From the NCBI GenBank assembly GCA_015680685.1, contig MNCI01002192.1, forward strand, positions 523,367 to 587,366: a stretch of DNA of 64,000 nucleotides. The letters are read 5' to 3'. The stretch comes from Gnetum montanum. Lineage: Eukaryota; Streptophyta; Gnetopsida; Gnetales; Gnetaceae. Numbering within the stretch: position 1 is the first letter of the stretch; each line of letters begins with the position of its first letter. The notes below the pieces were generated by a model. The model saw nothing but the letters and a program-made list of their open reading frames with translations, searched no databases and was not told the DNA's origin. The translations under genes were made by a program, and so were the position numbers. Positions 11,536 to 24,239 of the stretch are shown piece by piece.

Positions 11536-12433
11536 CTTGTAAATAATTTTTGATCATTAATAAAACACATTTAAATAAAGGCAAGATGTGGCCCAACAAG
11601 GTCAAAATTTCTCTATGAAATCAAGTGATAAGAGATTGATTATTTGCATAGTGATCCCACATCATCCATCCATCCATTCCAATAATAAGAGGTTCTTACC
11701 CTATCCATAATGATATTCTTTCCATCATCAAACTAAGAATAAACTTGTGATCAATATGCCTGCATAGAAAAGTGAAGAACCAAGGGGGAATCAAAAGGGT
11801 GTGACATCAAGGGGGACTTGTGGATTCTTTTTGGATTATTATTTTAGGTTCTATCATGTTACTAAGGTTGTATTATATCCTCATAGATCTAACGAAAAAT
11901 GGGAGTAAGAGTAAAATAAGTGCTACCTTAAAAGGATTGACACAAATAACAAATAAAGGACACAAAATAAGTTTCTAAGATAGGTTACCCATGCTTAAAG
12001 GTAGGTGGCTTCTCATAAATGTGAAAATAAAAATAAAGTGCCATGAATAAACTCCTCCCTTGGACAATACACCAAGTGATGATACTCTTTGTAACATTGA
12101 TAGTCTTACGATTGTAATTCTAACAGATGAAATGATGTGATGTCACTGGAATGTAGTTTGGGCTTGGGTTAAATCTTGGATAGAAAGACTAATGATTACC
12201 TTAACTACTAATAAAACACATGAATTTATTATGCCTATGGTAAGACATCTAATGTCTCAATTTCTACGATCCCTTCCAAACCCATTTTATCTTACTATTT
12301 GAATAATCATAACTTATGATGTTGTATAGCATAGTGTTATTTTCCTAATATGGTGGTACTAACATGTGTGTCTTGCTAAACAAGTATGCATTACATTCAA
12401 CTCCTTAAGTGCCTGAGGATATTTTTAGGCATG

Positions 12434-12490
12434 GTTATACAAGGGCATTATGGGTTGGAGCTTGCTTTGGGGAGGACCCACTTGTATAAC
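12434..12490 (+). other. Conserved hairpin block of E1
   Basis: A perfect 10 bp inverted repeat, GTTATACAAG / CTTGTATAAC, encloses a G-rich loop containing TTTGGGGAGGACCCA. Counterparts occur in the same relative place in E4, E3, E5 and EB. Confidence 0.65.
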
Positions 12491-13335
12491 TGTTGTATCT
12501 CATACATGCCAAGTGATTCCACATCATCTTGAACTTTCCAATTCCAATAAATAATAACAAATACTTCCCATATCATTCACACTATCCATTCTAATAAACT
12601 ACAATGTTGCCTTTCTCATCCATTCCATCAATACCTCATATACTTTCATAGCCCAAGATTCCTTAATCATAGGCTTTCAATGCTTATTTTTCACAACTGA
12701 AGCATCATCTCCATATTAAGACCCTTTTAACATGATGCATATCTTCCAACTATTCTATGGGACTTAGTTTTTTCTAGGAAAAATATTTAGAAATTTTGAT
12801 TTTTTCTATGGTAACATCGTATCTACAATATTGCAGGCACCTATGATATCACATCCATAAAACCTATATATAGCACAAGGGAGTTAGAAAAATTTTTCAT
12901 TTCTGAATTTCATAAGTTGTTGCTAATTTTTCTTTGTAGCCAAGAGCTTTGACACTCCAACCTATAACACCCATAACTTGCTTATTATTGCCATAATTTG
13001 TGTGATTTTTGAATCTACATGATCTCGAAGTGATAACCTTAGTCATGGGGGAATGCTAGTAAGGGAAAATTGAGTTGATTTTTTTGAAATTGCTAACAAT
13101 CGAAAGGTAGTACAGGGTTAATTCTAAGTTAAGACTAGAAAAACTTTAAGAAGACTTCTAATTGATCATGCCAGTCATTTAAAGTACTAATAGGGTTGTT
13201 ATTGAAAAACTTTCTAACTCTACAATCATAATGAACTAAGAACTTGATATAACTAAGGGTATGAGTAAGGTACCAAATTGCTAGTCATTTATGAGAATAC
13301 TCTAGTAATCCCAAACCCTTGATTGATTGTAGATG

Positions 13336-16062
13336 GTCCCAAAAAGAGGAGCATAAGGAAAACTTCCATGACAGTTAGCAAAAGATCATGAGGTCGTGGA
13401 AGAGGAAAAGTGAGCAAGAAAAATTTGCAAATAGAACAAGGAGAGTAGGGGGCACAATCCTTTAGCATTCATCAACAAACTCCAGCCATAGAGAAATTTG
13501 CTTAAGTAGAAGTGGATGTTCCACCAGTGCCCATATAGGGACAACAAATTATACTATCACCTGAATGTCTTTAGGCTATTCAAGAAAAATCCATCATGTC
13601 AATAGTCATTTTGAAACTCAACTTTGATCCATTTTTGGAATTTGCTTCAGATGTTATTAAGGCCCAACTTCAATCATCTCCTTTATGGGTTACTCTGATA
13701 AACAATGGAGAGTGGTATCTAGGAGAAACACTCTAGTTTTAGTGAAATTGAGAAGTAGATGCTACAGTCAAAATTGAAGGAATCTCGGTATCTTACTTAG
13801 TTAAGGTAATTGTAGAGGTATTGAATGTGCCTAATCAAGGAGCAAAGGTGGCACAAATATCAACCAAATTTGCAATAGATACCAAGAAGTGGTGGTTGTA
13901 GTGGGCATATGGAAAGGAAGATAAAGAATACAGTGAATTGGTTGTACAAGAAAAGATCTATTTCAAAATTTTCACTTATCACCTATTTCCTACCAAGAGA
14001 TTGAATCGAATCTCTACATATGCAGCTAGAGGAAGTGCAATATTAATGGGAAAATTCAATGCAAACATTGCTCACCTCTACTTCACAAAAATTGAAAGGC
14101 GGTTTGAGGAGAAAGAGGCAAGGAAGTTAACACTTCCATTCCCTTTCCTTATTCGGACGTTATGTACATGAGTTGGCATCCTAGGGTATACAAATGATGC
14201 ATTAGGAAAGGCATAGAATGCTTCGTATGCCAAAATGCTCAAGCCAGTACCTCCAAAAAAGGACCAATTAGAAGAATAACCAAGAACTAAGGAGACTACC
14301 CAAAGCACAAGTCAATAGTAGTAGCAACCATAAGTTTCACCATTGCCACTGAAAGATTATAGACCTTCATTGAGTCATCTATAGGAAATTATAGAAACTA
14401 TTAGTTGGGGAAGTAGAGAAGAGGCCAATCTATTCAAAGTTATTAATGATGTAGTCAAACTAACCATTTCAACCAATCTTTCCAGTGAAAAAATATTATT
14501 GCAATCAGGAGGAGAGGCCCAATGGTCATAATGGATTTCTACGAACATCGCATCATTCCAAGTGGTGCTTGAATTTGGAGAAGGAGCCACAATTATGGCC
14601 ATGTAGCACCATGATGTAGCAGGAGCCACAGAAGTGATCACAAATCATATCAAAGAATCATTTAATGTACTTATTGTGCCACTAGCTGATATTTCTAGAA
14701 CCAAAGATGCTCAATTGCTAGCTAGTACCTCTATGACTCTTGCAGAACATGGAGATGTGTTAGATAGATTGTTGCAGATAGGATACATTATGAGAAATTT
14801 CTTGGATATTCCTAGTGATGTCATTGCAACATAGTCTACATTAATTGCCACCAAAGGAAAATTAATCATGGCTGAAATGAAGGTAGAACATGTTGAGAAT
14901 GAGCTTCGCTGATTACAAGAAGAGCTTGTAGCCTTGAGAGAAAAATGAAGAGATCCAACTTAGTTCATAACATCAAATCATATAGCATAATTTAGAACTC
15001 ACCAGATCAATTTCCTCCTTAAGAATAATAAAGACATAGTAGATGAGAAAGAAAAGGTGGTATGGAATGCTTTATTAGCCAAAGCTCAATCATATGCGTA
15101 TGTCAAAGCACTTGCTACTTTACAGGAAGAAAATAAACAACTCGTTGTAGACGACATGAGGTTGACCATAGTAGAAAAGCAAAAAACATTTTAGAAGAAA
15201 GTATCCATTAGTTGAGAGAGTAACTGATGAGGGTCAACCAAGTTGTGAGCAACCTCACAAGAGAAAACAAAATCCTCTTTATGGAGGAGGTACATGCCAT
15301 TAGACAGAAATCAGCTATCAAAATCAGCACATGGTAGAATGAGGCAAGGAAGCATGAGAGGATTAACAAACACTTCTGAGACCAAGTGGGGATATACAAG
15401 CAAATAAATGAGAAAGAGATCTTAATGGAAAAGGCCAAAATCAGTTCTGTTGTAGCACAAAATCCTAATTGGAAACCCATCTTGGACAGCATGGCCCATA
15501 CTTATCAAGCGGAAGTGAAAAATAAAGATCTATAGCTAGAGGAGTTGAAAGAATGCATAGTGTTATCAAACCTTCATTATGCTAATTTGGCCATGTTAAC
15601 AGCAGGTAGGCCCAGAAATGAGCTAGAATAGCAAGTAGCAGCCACCTATGCCTTATATGAGAAAGAGTTTGTAGATCAAAAAGGTGTTATATAGAAACTT
15701 CAAGTAGCAAACTTAGAACTAGAAGCAGTTAAGATTAGCTACCAAGGACAAAAAGATGTAGTAGCAAATTGGCTAGAAGATTAACAGACTATCATAAACT
15801 CAAAGGAAAGGCTAGAGCTTTTGAAGAAGAGATACAATAGTTTGTAGCATGGTATGTTAAAGCCAATCATATGTTTTTGCAACTACCATGTTTGTGGAAT
15901 GTGCTGAATCCATCAAACATTGGTTCATTGGCATGGACAGTCCATGATCCAAGAACGGAAGAAGAGAAGTTGTAGGCACTCCTAAATAGATACCAATTTA
16001 AGAAGCCTGATGACAATGAGAAGAAACCTATGGAAGAGCCACCTCCACCTAGAATAACATAA
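13336..16062 (+). pseudogene. Third ORF (env position) of E1, unknown function, coiled-coil C-terminus
   Basis: I do not recognise the family. A frame beginning MVPKRGA at about 13334 is followed by a globular region. Readable blocks are GEWYLGETL, VKIEGISVSYLVKVIVEVL, the open stretch 13938-14171 (YFKIFTYHLFPTKRLNRIS, ARGSAILMGKF, IERRF) and LPFPFLI. About 14840-15850 encodes Glu/Lys/Leu-rich heptad-like sequence likely to form coiled coils. The same blocks recur in E5 (41764-42545, and 31583-31771 for the coiled coil) and EB (57560-58200). Its position between pol and the 3' LTR is where Athila elements carry an env-like ORF, but I see no signal peptide or membrane segment. A captured host gene is an alternative. 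Several stops are present. Confidence 0.55.
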
Positions 16063-16257
16063 GGCTACACTCAACCTCGTTGGATTTTGTTTTTTGTTTT
16101 TGTTAAAATTGTCATGTCATGTGTTCATCTTTGTAAACTCCACTGCGACACTAGAGAGTTAGTTATATAGAAGTTAGTGTCATGTAAATCTACCTCTCAA
16201 TTTTGTAAGGAATTCCATCCTCATTTTGTTTTAACTCGAGGAAAATTTTTTAGTCAG

Positions 16258-16268
16258 TCATGGGGGTA
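16258..16268 (+). promoter_or_regulatory. Polypurine tract of E1
   Basis: TCATGGGGGTA directly precedes the 3' LTR start TGATAAATCC. The upstream block AACTCGAGGAAAATTTTTTAGTCAG matches the CTTGAGGACAAG..TTTAGTCATGGGGGTA block of E4. Confidence 0.75.
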
Positions 16269-17137
16269 TGATAAATCCAAAAAAAATTTGGTAACGATAT
16301 TGTGTCTACGATGTTGTAGATATGTTATCGTATCTTAAGATATGTTATCGTATAAATGATATCGCAGGGTGCATTCCAACCTATATAAGTAACACTTAGG
16401 CACACATATCCGTAGTAGATTTGATAGCATAGTAACAAAGCTCTTTCAGTTTGTTTTCTTAAATTCAATACTTAGCAATGTGTGCCAATAGTGTGATGTT
16501 TTGTAACTGAACAAAATCTTTATTCAAGTGTGATGTACTTGAACACATTGCATGCATGGCAATAAAGATTGAGATTACTCTACATCATTGCAACAACACT
16601 TAGTTTTATTTTTGTTTCCAATTAGTTTATTGTTTATTATTTTCATAGTTAATGTTCACAATTACTTGCAATTTACTTTTAATGTCGTTAAGCAGAATGA
16701 GTACGACTAATCTCGAGCATGTAAGTGTAATTGCTTGGTAACCCAATAGTACTATCACTTGGTACACCCAGTAGTGTGGTACTTGGTAATCCCAATAAGA
16801 GTTGCACAAAGTCCAATGTGTGATCGAAAGATCAAGATCGGCTGCTCATTGCATAGGCTAGTTTAGACTTGTTTTACTATCACTTAGATTTAGAAACCTT
16901 TACTTTCACTTCATGTTTATTAGGCGCCTAATGGCCAATTCAACATGAATATCATATACGTCATTGTGAGTTAAACTATACACATTGATTTTACTAACTC
17001 ACATGGAAAGACAACAATTGTGAATGCTAATCAATGATTGGTATAATCACATTGCCTTATCTATGAAGTTTGATCGGGATTGTGCATGAACACTCGTATC
17101 TCGTATGGTTGGGTGTTGGATACTCCACCGCTCATGA
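16269..17137 (+). repeat. 3' LTR of E1 (869 bp)
   Basis: It starts TGATAAATCC. The U3 array at about 16289-16370 repeats GATATTG, GATATGTTATCGTAT and GATATCG, followed by the TATA-like CCTATATAAG at about 16381. The shared LTR end GTATGGTTGGGTGTTGGATACTCC follows, and it closes CTCATGA before the TSD ATAGT. Confidence 0.85.
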
Positions 17138-18180
17138 ATAGTTTTGTAAGTATTAAACAAGGTTTTTTAAAAATCCAAAAATGAAATTTAATGTGTAGAA
17201 AACTAAAATCATGATTTGTGGTCCATGTAATAAGATGTGCAATTTTAATATAGAAAATAAATATGTGAATATAACTTTTTTACTAAATATCGTATCCTAG
17301 AATGCTCCTACAATTACAAATGGTTTAGAGCATTGCTCAAAGAGTTGCAAGTCTTATGAAAGCCTTATTTACTCTAAAAATCAAATGTAAGAAGGATTCT
17401 ATTATGACTTGGGATATCCATAACAACTCTATCTTGCCATTGTGTAACCAACTATGGTTTATGGGTGTATTGTATAGGATATTTTCCTATCAAATAAATA
17501 TTGGAAACATATATAGAAGAAATTCATAAGCTTTTCCTACTCTATGAATTCAAAGTAAAGAGATGCACACAATATGATGTTATGCTTCTTGAATCGGAGA
17601 TGATGCCATTAGAAGCTAAAGTTATTTATTAGTTTATAGCCTACACTTATAATCTTTCTAAATCCTCATTGGATAAATATTCTAAAAAAATGATGATGGA
17701 AACCCATGATAAAATATGGTTTCATGAGGGAGTTTATGGCTTAATAAATAGAATATTCAAAAGTGCATTCTTTATTTTAATCTTAAAAAATTTTGAGAAT
17801 TTGTAAAACAATAAGAATTTTTAAAACTTTGGGAAAATGGAGAAAGAAAAAACATTTCTATTTTAATAGTACTAGGGAGGCCATAATTCAAAGGCAAACT
17901 ATTTATCTATTTCTATTCCTCATTATTTGCTATGCACAAGTAGTAGATCACGAGTAATATCTCATCATTTGAGAGTTGAAACAAGTAGATGACTCAAAAT
18001 TTATCAGGAAGAATAAATATGACAACTTTGTAGTACTAATAGTACTGAAGATGGATACCACATGTACATGTAATGCTTTATATTTTGAGCACATTAGACA
18101 TAAATGGATTATTGCAGTTGCAAATTTGATTGATTTGTTCCTACATGTTACTAAGAATACTTGGTAATTATTTTAATAAT
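17138..18180 (+). mobile_element. LINE remnant, 3' half (continues from 5005)
   Basis: Reading resumes directly after E1 with NSFVSIKQG, equivalent to the GVKQG block of RT, and then KTKIMICGP. The stretch between them, which should hold the YADD catalytic motif, is missing, so an internal deletion preceded or followed E1 insertion. About 17440-17560 fits the PTMVYGC..W conserved segment, and about 17940-18170 fits the C-terminal region (ISHHLRVET, then LIDLFLHVTKNTW). An A-rich tail AATAATAATAAAAAACAAA lies at about 18402-18420, so the element may end there. It is dead through multiple stops. Confidence 0.7.
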
Positions 18181-21100
18181 GTTTTCAAAACTCATAGCAT
18201 ATATATTTCTACTATATAATAGATGCATCTATGGGCATAGTAAAAGTTTTATTAGTTATATAAAATATAGGTTTAAAATATGGAACAATGATGTTGTTTA
18301 GTTATATGAGTATTATGGACGATAGTTTTATGTTTGTTTGTTTGAGATGAATCCTTTATTCGTATTTTCTTTTTTCTTTTTAATGTCTGTTTGATTTTAA
18401 AAATAATAATAAAAAACAAATCCACCAACTCCTAAAATGAAATGCAGCACTTTAAAAGATCCAGAAATGCACGCTTTACACCTCAAATCCATTTGCTCTT
18501 TAAGTTAGGATGGATGTTGATAGTGCTGTTCAGTACCGGCTGCTTCGCAGCTTCAATTAAGTATTTTCTCCCATTTTCTAGTAAGAATTAACACTTTGAA
18601 TATGCTTCTAGCCTGAACTACGGGTACGCGAACCAAAGTAAAGCTGCAATGCAAAATCACTGGAGAGGCAAGGTAAGCAGCGTGTTAAGCAAGATCTTTG
18701 CATTTTAACTGAAATTTGTTAAAATATAAGTAGAACCAAAGCAAAGCTTCACCTTGGAAATCATCGGATGGAAGTTAAGTGTTCAACTGCTTGGGAACTA
18801 CCATGTCAGTCAAGAGCTGGAATGGGAAAGTAATTGAATTTTGCAATATAAATCTTTGTTTTACATTAAAAATTTATGATATTTGGATTGCATCATGTTT
18901 GTTAGTCATAAGTTCTGTGCCAGTGAAAACGTATCTCAATAATGTAATACAGTAATAGGTTTGAAGTTCAAAATAGATGTGTTGGAGTTGTTACCAACTT
19001 CTTTCAACAACATGATTTTAGTTGGGCTTTTTTAGCAGGAATAGCACAATATGATTCATCAAATCGGTTGTCATGTGTATGCAGAAAGAAGCCAGAATGA
19101 CAATGAGAGGAGGATTAAAATATTGGCCACTTTGTGGATTGAAAACAAAAGAGTACCTTCACTTTCACATGCGGAGAATCTTTCTGGCGCCGGTGCCAAA
19201 AGATAACAATGGCTAACTGCCTATATAAAATTGCTGCTTCAGTACATACATGTATTTTCAAGGTCCATTCACAACTTACATGTTCAGATAGATCTAACAA
19301 GATTCGTTGCAGTCGAATATTTAAAGAAAAAAGGATTAACAGTTTGGTATGTGACAGAATGTGTTCATATATTGTTCTTTTACGTTCTTGTGGAGGAGAA
19401 AATTACAAATACGGCACTCACGGACTATTCTATATATGGGTAAAAAAATAAAAGGTTGAGGAAAACAAGAAAGATCCAGAGCGTCCAGCAAAGCACGGAT
19501 TCAGGGAATGCGCCTACACAATCTCCAGTGACAGTCCAGTGCACAGAAAACAAATTTCCCACTTCAATGCCATTGCCATCCTCACGTTGGTATTTTCTAT
19601 TTTACATTAATAGCCAAGGCGAAGGTACTCAAAAAGAGGTTATGTTTTTGGGTCCTCTACAATGCCGGGGACCTCTTTGGGAAGATGATTGAGCCCAGAG
19701 TGATAACTAACGGGTTTGCTCAGAGAACAATTTTGACAGCAACTGATGATAATTTTCAGTGCACCAATAATTTCAATTAATTCATCAACCTTTCGAAATT
19801 TAAAGAATAACAAATCATTGTCAAGAGAGAATGGCCAGAGTCTAGGAAACAGCTAAGCATTCTGAATGGCAAGCAAAGCAGAAAGGGACTGCTCAAATTG
19901 ATTAAATTCAGACAGGAAGTGATTATGGACCACTAAATTCAAAGCAAATCATAACTCTCCGAGCAACGTATAGCCAGAAAAAAGAAATTTCGAAGCCAAT
20001 CCAAGCAGGACCCAGCGACCCACAATAAAAAATCGTAGCAGAGCGGATCAGTCGGGGGATTTTTGTGGGTCAAAGTTAAAAAGCTTCGCCTAGAAGCACA
20101 GAAAATCCCTGAGCAACGCGCAGTGCAGAAAAAGCTGAATTGGAACACTGAAATTTTCTGGTGGCAAACCAATCAGGGTAATATAATAAGTTCTAGTAGT
20201 TGAACAGCATAATGTGCAGTGCAGGCAGCCTTTTATTGTCCGGATTTTCTGCGGTTTAGGTATTAGAGCAGGGCAGTGGCAATCTTTCGTTTTTATGGAA
20301 GATGGAAGTTTGTTGGTGATGTGGAAATGTCCCAGATCTGACAAAGCAGAAGACGTGTTTGTTGGTATGTAGATTATTGTTATTTTTTCTCCGTTCTGTT
20401 TTCGGGTTTCATACTTTTGTTTGGTACGGGGAAGGAAGGAACAGACCCGCAGCTGCTTCTTTCTGCATCCTGATGATATAGAAATTGTTTGGAATCCAAC
20501 TCTGAATTTGACCAGATTCCATAGTTTCAGTCTGCATCATTTATCAGTAACTCTGCATGGTGGGGGTGTACTTTTTCTGTTTCTTGTGCGTTTCTGACGT
20601 TTCAGAAATCGTATTCTGTCACGGGCGTCAAGAGTCAGGCAAACACTCGATTTCGTCTTGACTTTTTACGTGGTTGCCATTTGTGTCAGCCGCTCCTGTT
20701 TTTAGAACTGCCAAACTTCATCCCCTTCGGTGGTGGGTCCGGGTCATACGCATGCCCATCTGCTGCCAGGCTGGAATTTGACGGTACATGTACATTCAAT
20801 GAAATTTTTAGCAAACGGGGTTGTGAAGATAATACTTAAAATTTTAAATTAAATACCAATCATAATTACAAACGAATTTTAAAAATTCAAAGTTCCTCGA
20901 TTCTTATCTATGTTTTGGTATAGGAACAGCAATAATGTGTTTTTTGTTCTTGGTCAATGACCTGTGGTGTCCCCGTATTGGTACCAAAACCAACTGTATC
21001 CACCTTGGCTGTCCTAATACCAAACCAAGTGGATCCCTTGTCGGCTTGTGTTCACATGGACTGCTTAAAGTGCGTTGTTAAGCTACGTCCTTTTCATGTA

Positions 21101-21340
21101 AATTGTGGGAAGAAAAATCAAGGAATCAAACTAAATTCTTGTAATTGGTTGTAAATTTGTGTTGATTTCGTTTTCGAAATAATCAAAGATGTTAAATGGA
21201 AAGAAAATGGAATAATAAAGAAATTAACAAACTTCTAAGGATTCATTTTGCTTCATTCATTGCTTCAATGTGTTTGTGATCTCTATCTATAGCTATGGAA
21301 AGGGGCTTGGCCCCTTTTCTATGTTGATTTTGATCCTCTT
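18181..21340. other. Non-repetitive region with no recognised gene
   Basis: Base composition is more balanced than in the surrounding repeats and I see no retrotransposon protein. Short open frames (for example 19456-19692 plus and 20090-20344 minus) do not match a family I know and have no clear paired splice sites. The part at about 20350-20800 looks like promoter or UTR sequence by its composition, but this is weak. The region could hold introns or UTRs of an unrecognised gene. Confidence 0.4.
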
Positions 21341-21999
21341 TTTACAAAAAAAAAGTACATATCAAAAAGAGTACATATCTAAATATTGCTATTTTTAACT
21401 GGGGGATTAATAATGAGCAAAGAAAATTCAAAGTACATCATAAGCTTGACATTGAGTAAACATCATTAAAAAAAACTTTCTGATTTTAGGATTATCTCCT
21501 CAAGTGTATGACCTTTCAATTAAAACTTTGAAAAAAAAAATAAGAGAAGACAATTAATTGTTAATAGGGACGAAGGTTGCAACCTTAACAAAATTTACAT
21601 CACTTTTTAACATCCATGGTTGAACTTAAAATAGAAAAAGGATTTGAGTTAGAAAGCTATGGCTTAATACCAATATGTGTTTAAAAGCAAGAAAGTGGTA
21701 CCACTGGTGAAAGATTCACTTCATCACTTGTTGTTGATCTTAGGTCAAGAATCTTTACCATCAACTATAACCTTTTAGTCAATACTAGTTTTAATCTTTA
21801 AGTTAATAAGTATTCTTGTTAGACAAAGAAAAAATTTAGCTTATAAGCTACTTATTTAGGTTGCTTAGTACTTTCTTTAGTACTAGTAAAAATATACATA
21901 GGAGATTCTATCCTCTTCATATTCTTTATTGCTAGTTGATCATTCTTATCATTGACATTAACTTTATTTTTCATATCTTCAACTTCATATTATTTTTTC
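21341..21999 (-). other. AT-rich stretch beside LINE ORF1 remnant
   Basis: AT-rich and full of stops. On the minus strand it continues from the CCHC-containing frame with Lys/Asn-rich sequence, so it may be the decayed C-terminal part of the same LINE ORF1. I see no domain in it. Confidence 0.3.
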
Positions 22000-22850
22000 C
22001 TGTCTTTAACTTCAACACATTTTTTGTTTTCTTTAGAATCATTTTTCTTAAGCACAAAAGAACACACATTAAACAAATGTCCTTCACCATGGCAAAAGTT
22101 GCAAGAATTAGGAAGATTATAATATGTAATATATGAATATAAATCTTTCCTCCTGCTTGTAATATCAATTTCTTTTATGATTCAGAAGGTTGATTTCAAT
22201 AAAAAAATGTCTACAAAAATCAAAATTGTAGAAATAGATTGCATATGCTTAATGGGACCAAAAGACTAACAATCTCTTAGTTAACTTTTTGAAAAATCAA
22301 TGGAAGGTTATATAACTCAACAAAACATGGAACTTTATCATATTCTTAAGGCTAGACATAAATATTTGGAGCTCACTTATGAATGATTAACACTATATGC
22401 TTGTGTATAAAAGATCCTAAACTAGCACATGTTGCACTATTGAAGCATCACCTAACTCAACAAGCTAAAAAAAAAGAATAATGCATAGTATGAAGGACTT
22501 AAATGTGATGTTTTTTCATTACATTATTTAATTGAAAAATGAAACTTCAATTTTGAGGTAGGTAATCGAAAATTTGAATGAACACATATTGCAATGAGAG
22601 ATTAGTAACTAATGACTCATATATATCATTAAGAAGAATAAAATCAGGTGTCTTAGTCACATTAAAATCACTAGAAGAATACATTTCAACATCTTTCATA
22701 CCAGCTTATAAATTTGCATTTTTAGAATTAACAAAAATTTTTGCATCAATAAAAGAAGTAGCAATTTCAAATTTAGTTGTAGAAGTTGGAAATAATATAG
22801 AATCCCCCATAGGAGAATTCTAGAGAAATTAGATTTTCTAGAGAAAAATC
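22000..22850 (-). pseudogene. LINE ORF1 remnant (DUF4283-like region plus CCHC zinc knuckle)
   Basis: On the minus strand, 22103-22062 encodes CNFCHGEGHLFNVC, an intact CX2CX4HX4C zinc knuckle preceded by YYNLPNS. This matches the YE-LP-C--C---GH----C ending of plant L1 ORF1 proteins. Further upstream (about 22320-22240, minus) VELYNLPLIFQKVN followed by EIVSLLVPLSI resembles the WVRL-LP-EFW--I-LG block of DUF4283. The protein would bind element RNA. The frame is broken by many stops, and no LINE ORF2 is seen next to it in this orientation. Confidence 0.6.
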
Positions 22851-22929
22851 AAAGAGAGAAAAATTGAATCCACTAGAAAAAATAGACTCATTAGAGAAAC
22901 ATTAGATTCACTTAAACATATCATGTTCA

Positions 22930-22934
22930 CTCAT
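22930..22934. repeat. Target-site duplication CTCAT, left copy, of solo LTR
   Basis: CTCAT precedes TGATGAATCATG. An identical CTCAT is at 29099-29103, after the LTR end CTCATCA. Confidence 0.8.
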
Positions 22935-23393
22935 TGATGAATCATGTTTTTCATAAGCTTCGATATTGGAGTTGCCACGATATTAGGTACATGATATTAG
23001 ATATGCAATATCATGGTCCAAGATGTGATATCAGGCATGCAATATCGTAGGATACTCCCAGGCCTATAAATACAGCCCTTGGGCACATGATTTGGGAGTA
23101 GTTTTTGAAGTCAAGTAGCGAAACTCTTGTAGTTTGTTCATTTGAGAGCTAGAATATTTTCCAAGTGCCTGTAGTAGGAGGTCTAAGTGTAATTGGATCT
23201 TTATTCAATCATTGATGTACCTGAACACACCATTGTGTTACCAATAAAGATGAGCTCTTTCATTCATCCTTACAACACTTGAGACTTTCTTTCTTTATGC
23301 ATTTATATATCATGATTTCATGTCATTTACATTCAATGTTATTCATTCAACAATTAATTTTGATTAATTAATCAACTAATTCAAATACACAAG

Positions 23394-24106
23394 TGATGAG
23401 TGGCGAGGTACCCCTACACTCAACCATACGAATACGAGCATTCACGCACGATCTGGTCGAACTCCGTGGACAAGCTAGTTGTGGTATCTAGATAGTTATA
23501 CGTTGATCGTAGTTCGCTGTCTTCCCACCTGGACTAGTATTTGCTTTGTCATGTATGGTTTAGTCTAGAGTGAGGCATATGATGTGATCCTAAACTACTG
23601 CTACTCCTAGAGACAATGGAGAATAATATTGATTAAACTAATGAGTAATAGGAAATGAAGTCTAAGCTAACCTAAGTGCNAGAAATATTAACTAAGAAAA
23701 TAATAAATAACAATAACAATTAACAATAATAATTAAACAATTAAAACTAAGTGAATGCTACAATGATGAAGTAATCTCGATCTTCATTTTTGGTCATGTG
23801 CACGTCCAAGTACGTCACATTCAAATAAAGGTGCCATACAATTACAAGCATCACACTACGGGCATGCACTAGGAAAATAATCTAACTCCTATGAAAACAA
23901 ACTGCAAGAGTCTAGCTACAATTGACAAAAAGATTCTTAAATGGGGCAGAAGGCCCTCTTATTTATAAGCTGGGATAGGCGGTTGCGTAAACGAGGCCAT
24001 GTCGACGCAGGAAGGCTACGTCGACAGGGCTGCATCAACGTAGCTACGTATATAGGGCCCCGTATACGCGGCCTAGTCAACGCATTGACTATAGAGCGCT
24101 TCATCA
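23394..24106 (-). repeat. 3' LTR of E3
   Basis: The LTR reads TGATGAGTGGCGAGG...GCGCTTCATCA on the plus strand. The minus-strand TATA box TATAAATAAGAG is at about 23977. The U3 part, 23985-24095, is CpG-rich with repeated GTCGACGCAGGAAGG and CTACGTCGACAGGG units. The single N at 23680 replaces about 180 bp present in the 5' LTR. Confidence 0.8.
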
Positions 24107-24117
24107 TACCCCCATGA
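24107..24117 (-). promoter_or_regulatory. Polypurine tract of E3
   Basis: The minus-strand TCATGGGGGTA is adjacent to the LTR start TGATGAAGCGC. Upstream lies GACTCAAGGAAGAGTTTTTACTCAA, the shared pre-PPT block. Confidence 0.75.
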
Positions 24118-24239
24118 TTGAGTAAAAACTCTTCCTTGAGTCAAAGAAAGTAAGGAACAAGCTCAATTGAATACATAGTGGATAGGTATGGGATTATTGA
24201 CCAACTAGAAATTTATTGATGCTGCAATGAATATGACAA

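Larger units (their letters stand above)
5006..17137 (+). mobile_element. E1: Athila-like Ty3/gypsy element with third ORF, lacking RT and integrase
   Basis: A nearly complete forward LTR element inside the LINE. The parts in order are: 5' LTR (5006-7739, split by a LINE), PBS (7741-7760), gag remnant, protease remnant, T-rich tract, hairpin block, third ORF, PPT and 3' LTR (16269-17137). The LTRs run TGAT...ATCA; the 3' copy ends ATGA. The 5 bp duplication ATAGT is perfect. The PBS TGGTGCCGTTACTAGGGA resembles a decayed form of the tRNA-Asp-complementary PBS used by Athila elements, and the CTCGAGGAAAA...TCATGGGGGTA block before the 3' LTR also fits that lineage. No RT, RNase H or integrase is recognised between protease and third ORF. 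Stops throughout show it is inactive. Confidence 0.85.

Noticed and set aside
20957-21154. 65-residue frame in the non-repetitive region as a gene
   Set aside because: No recognised domain, no splice context, no neighbour support.
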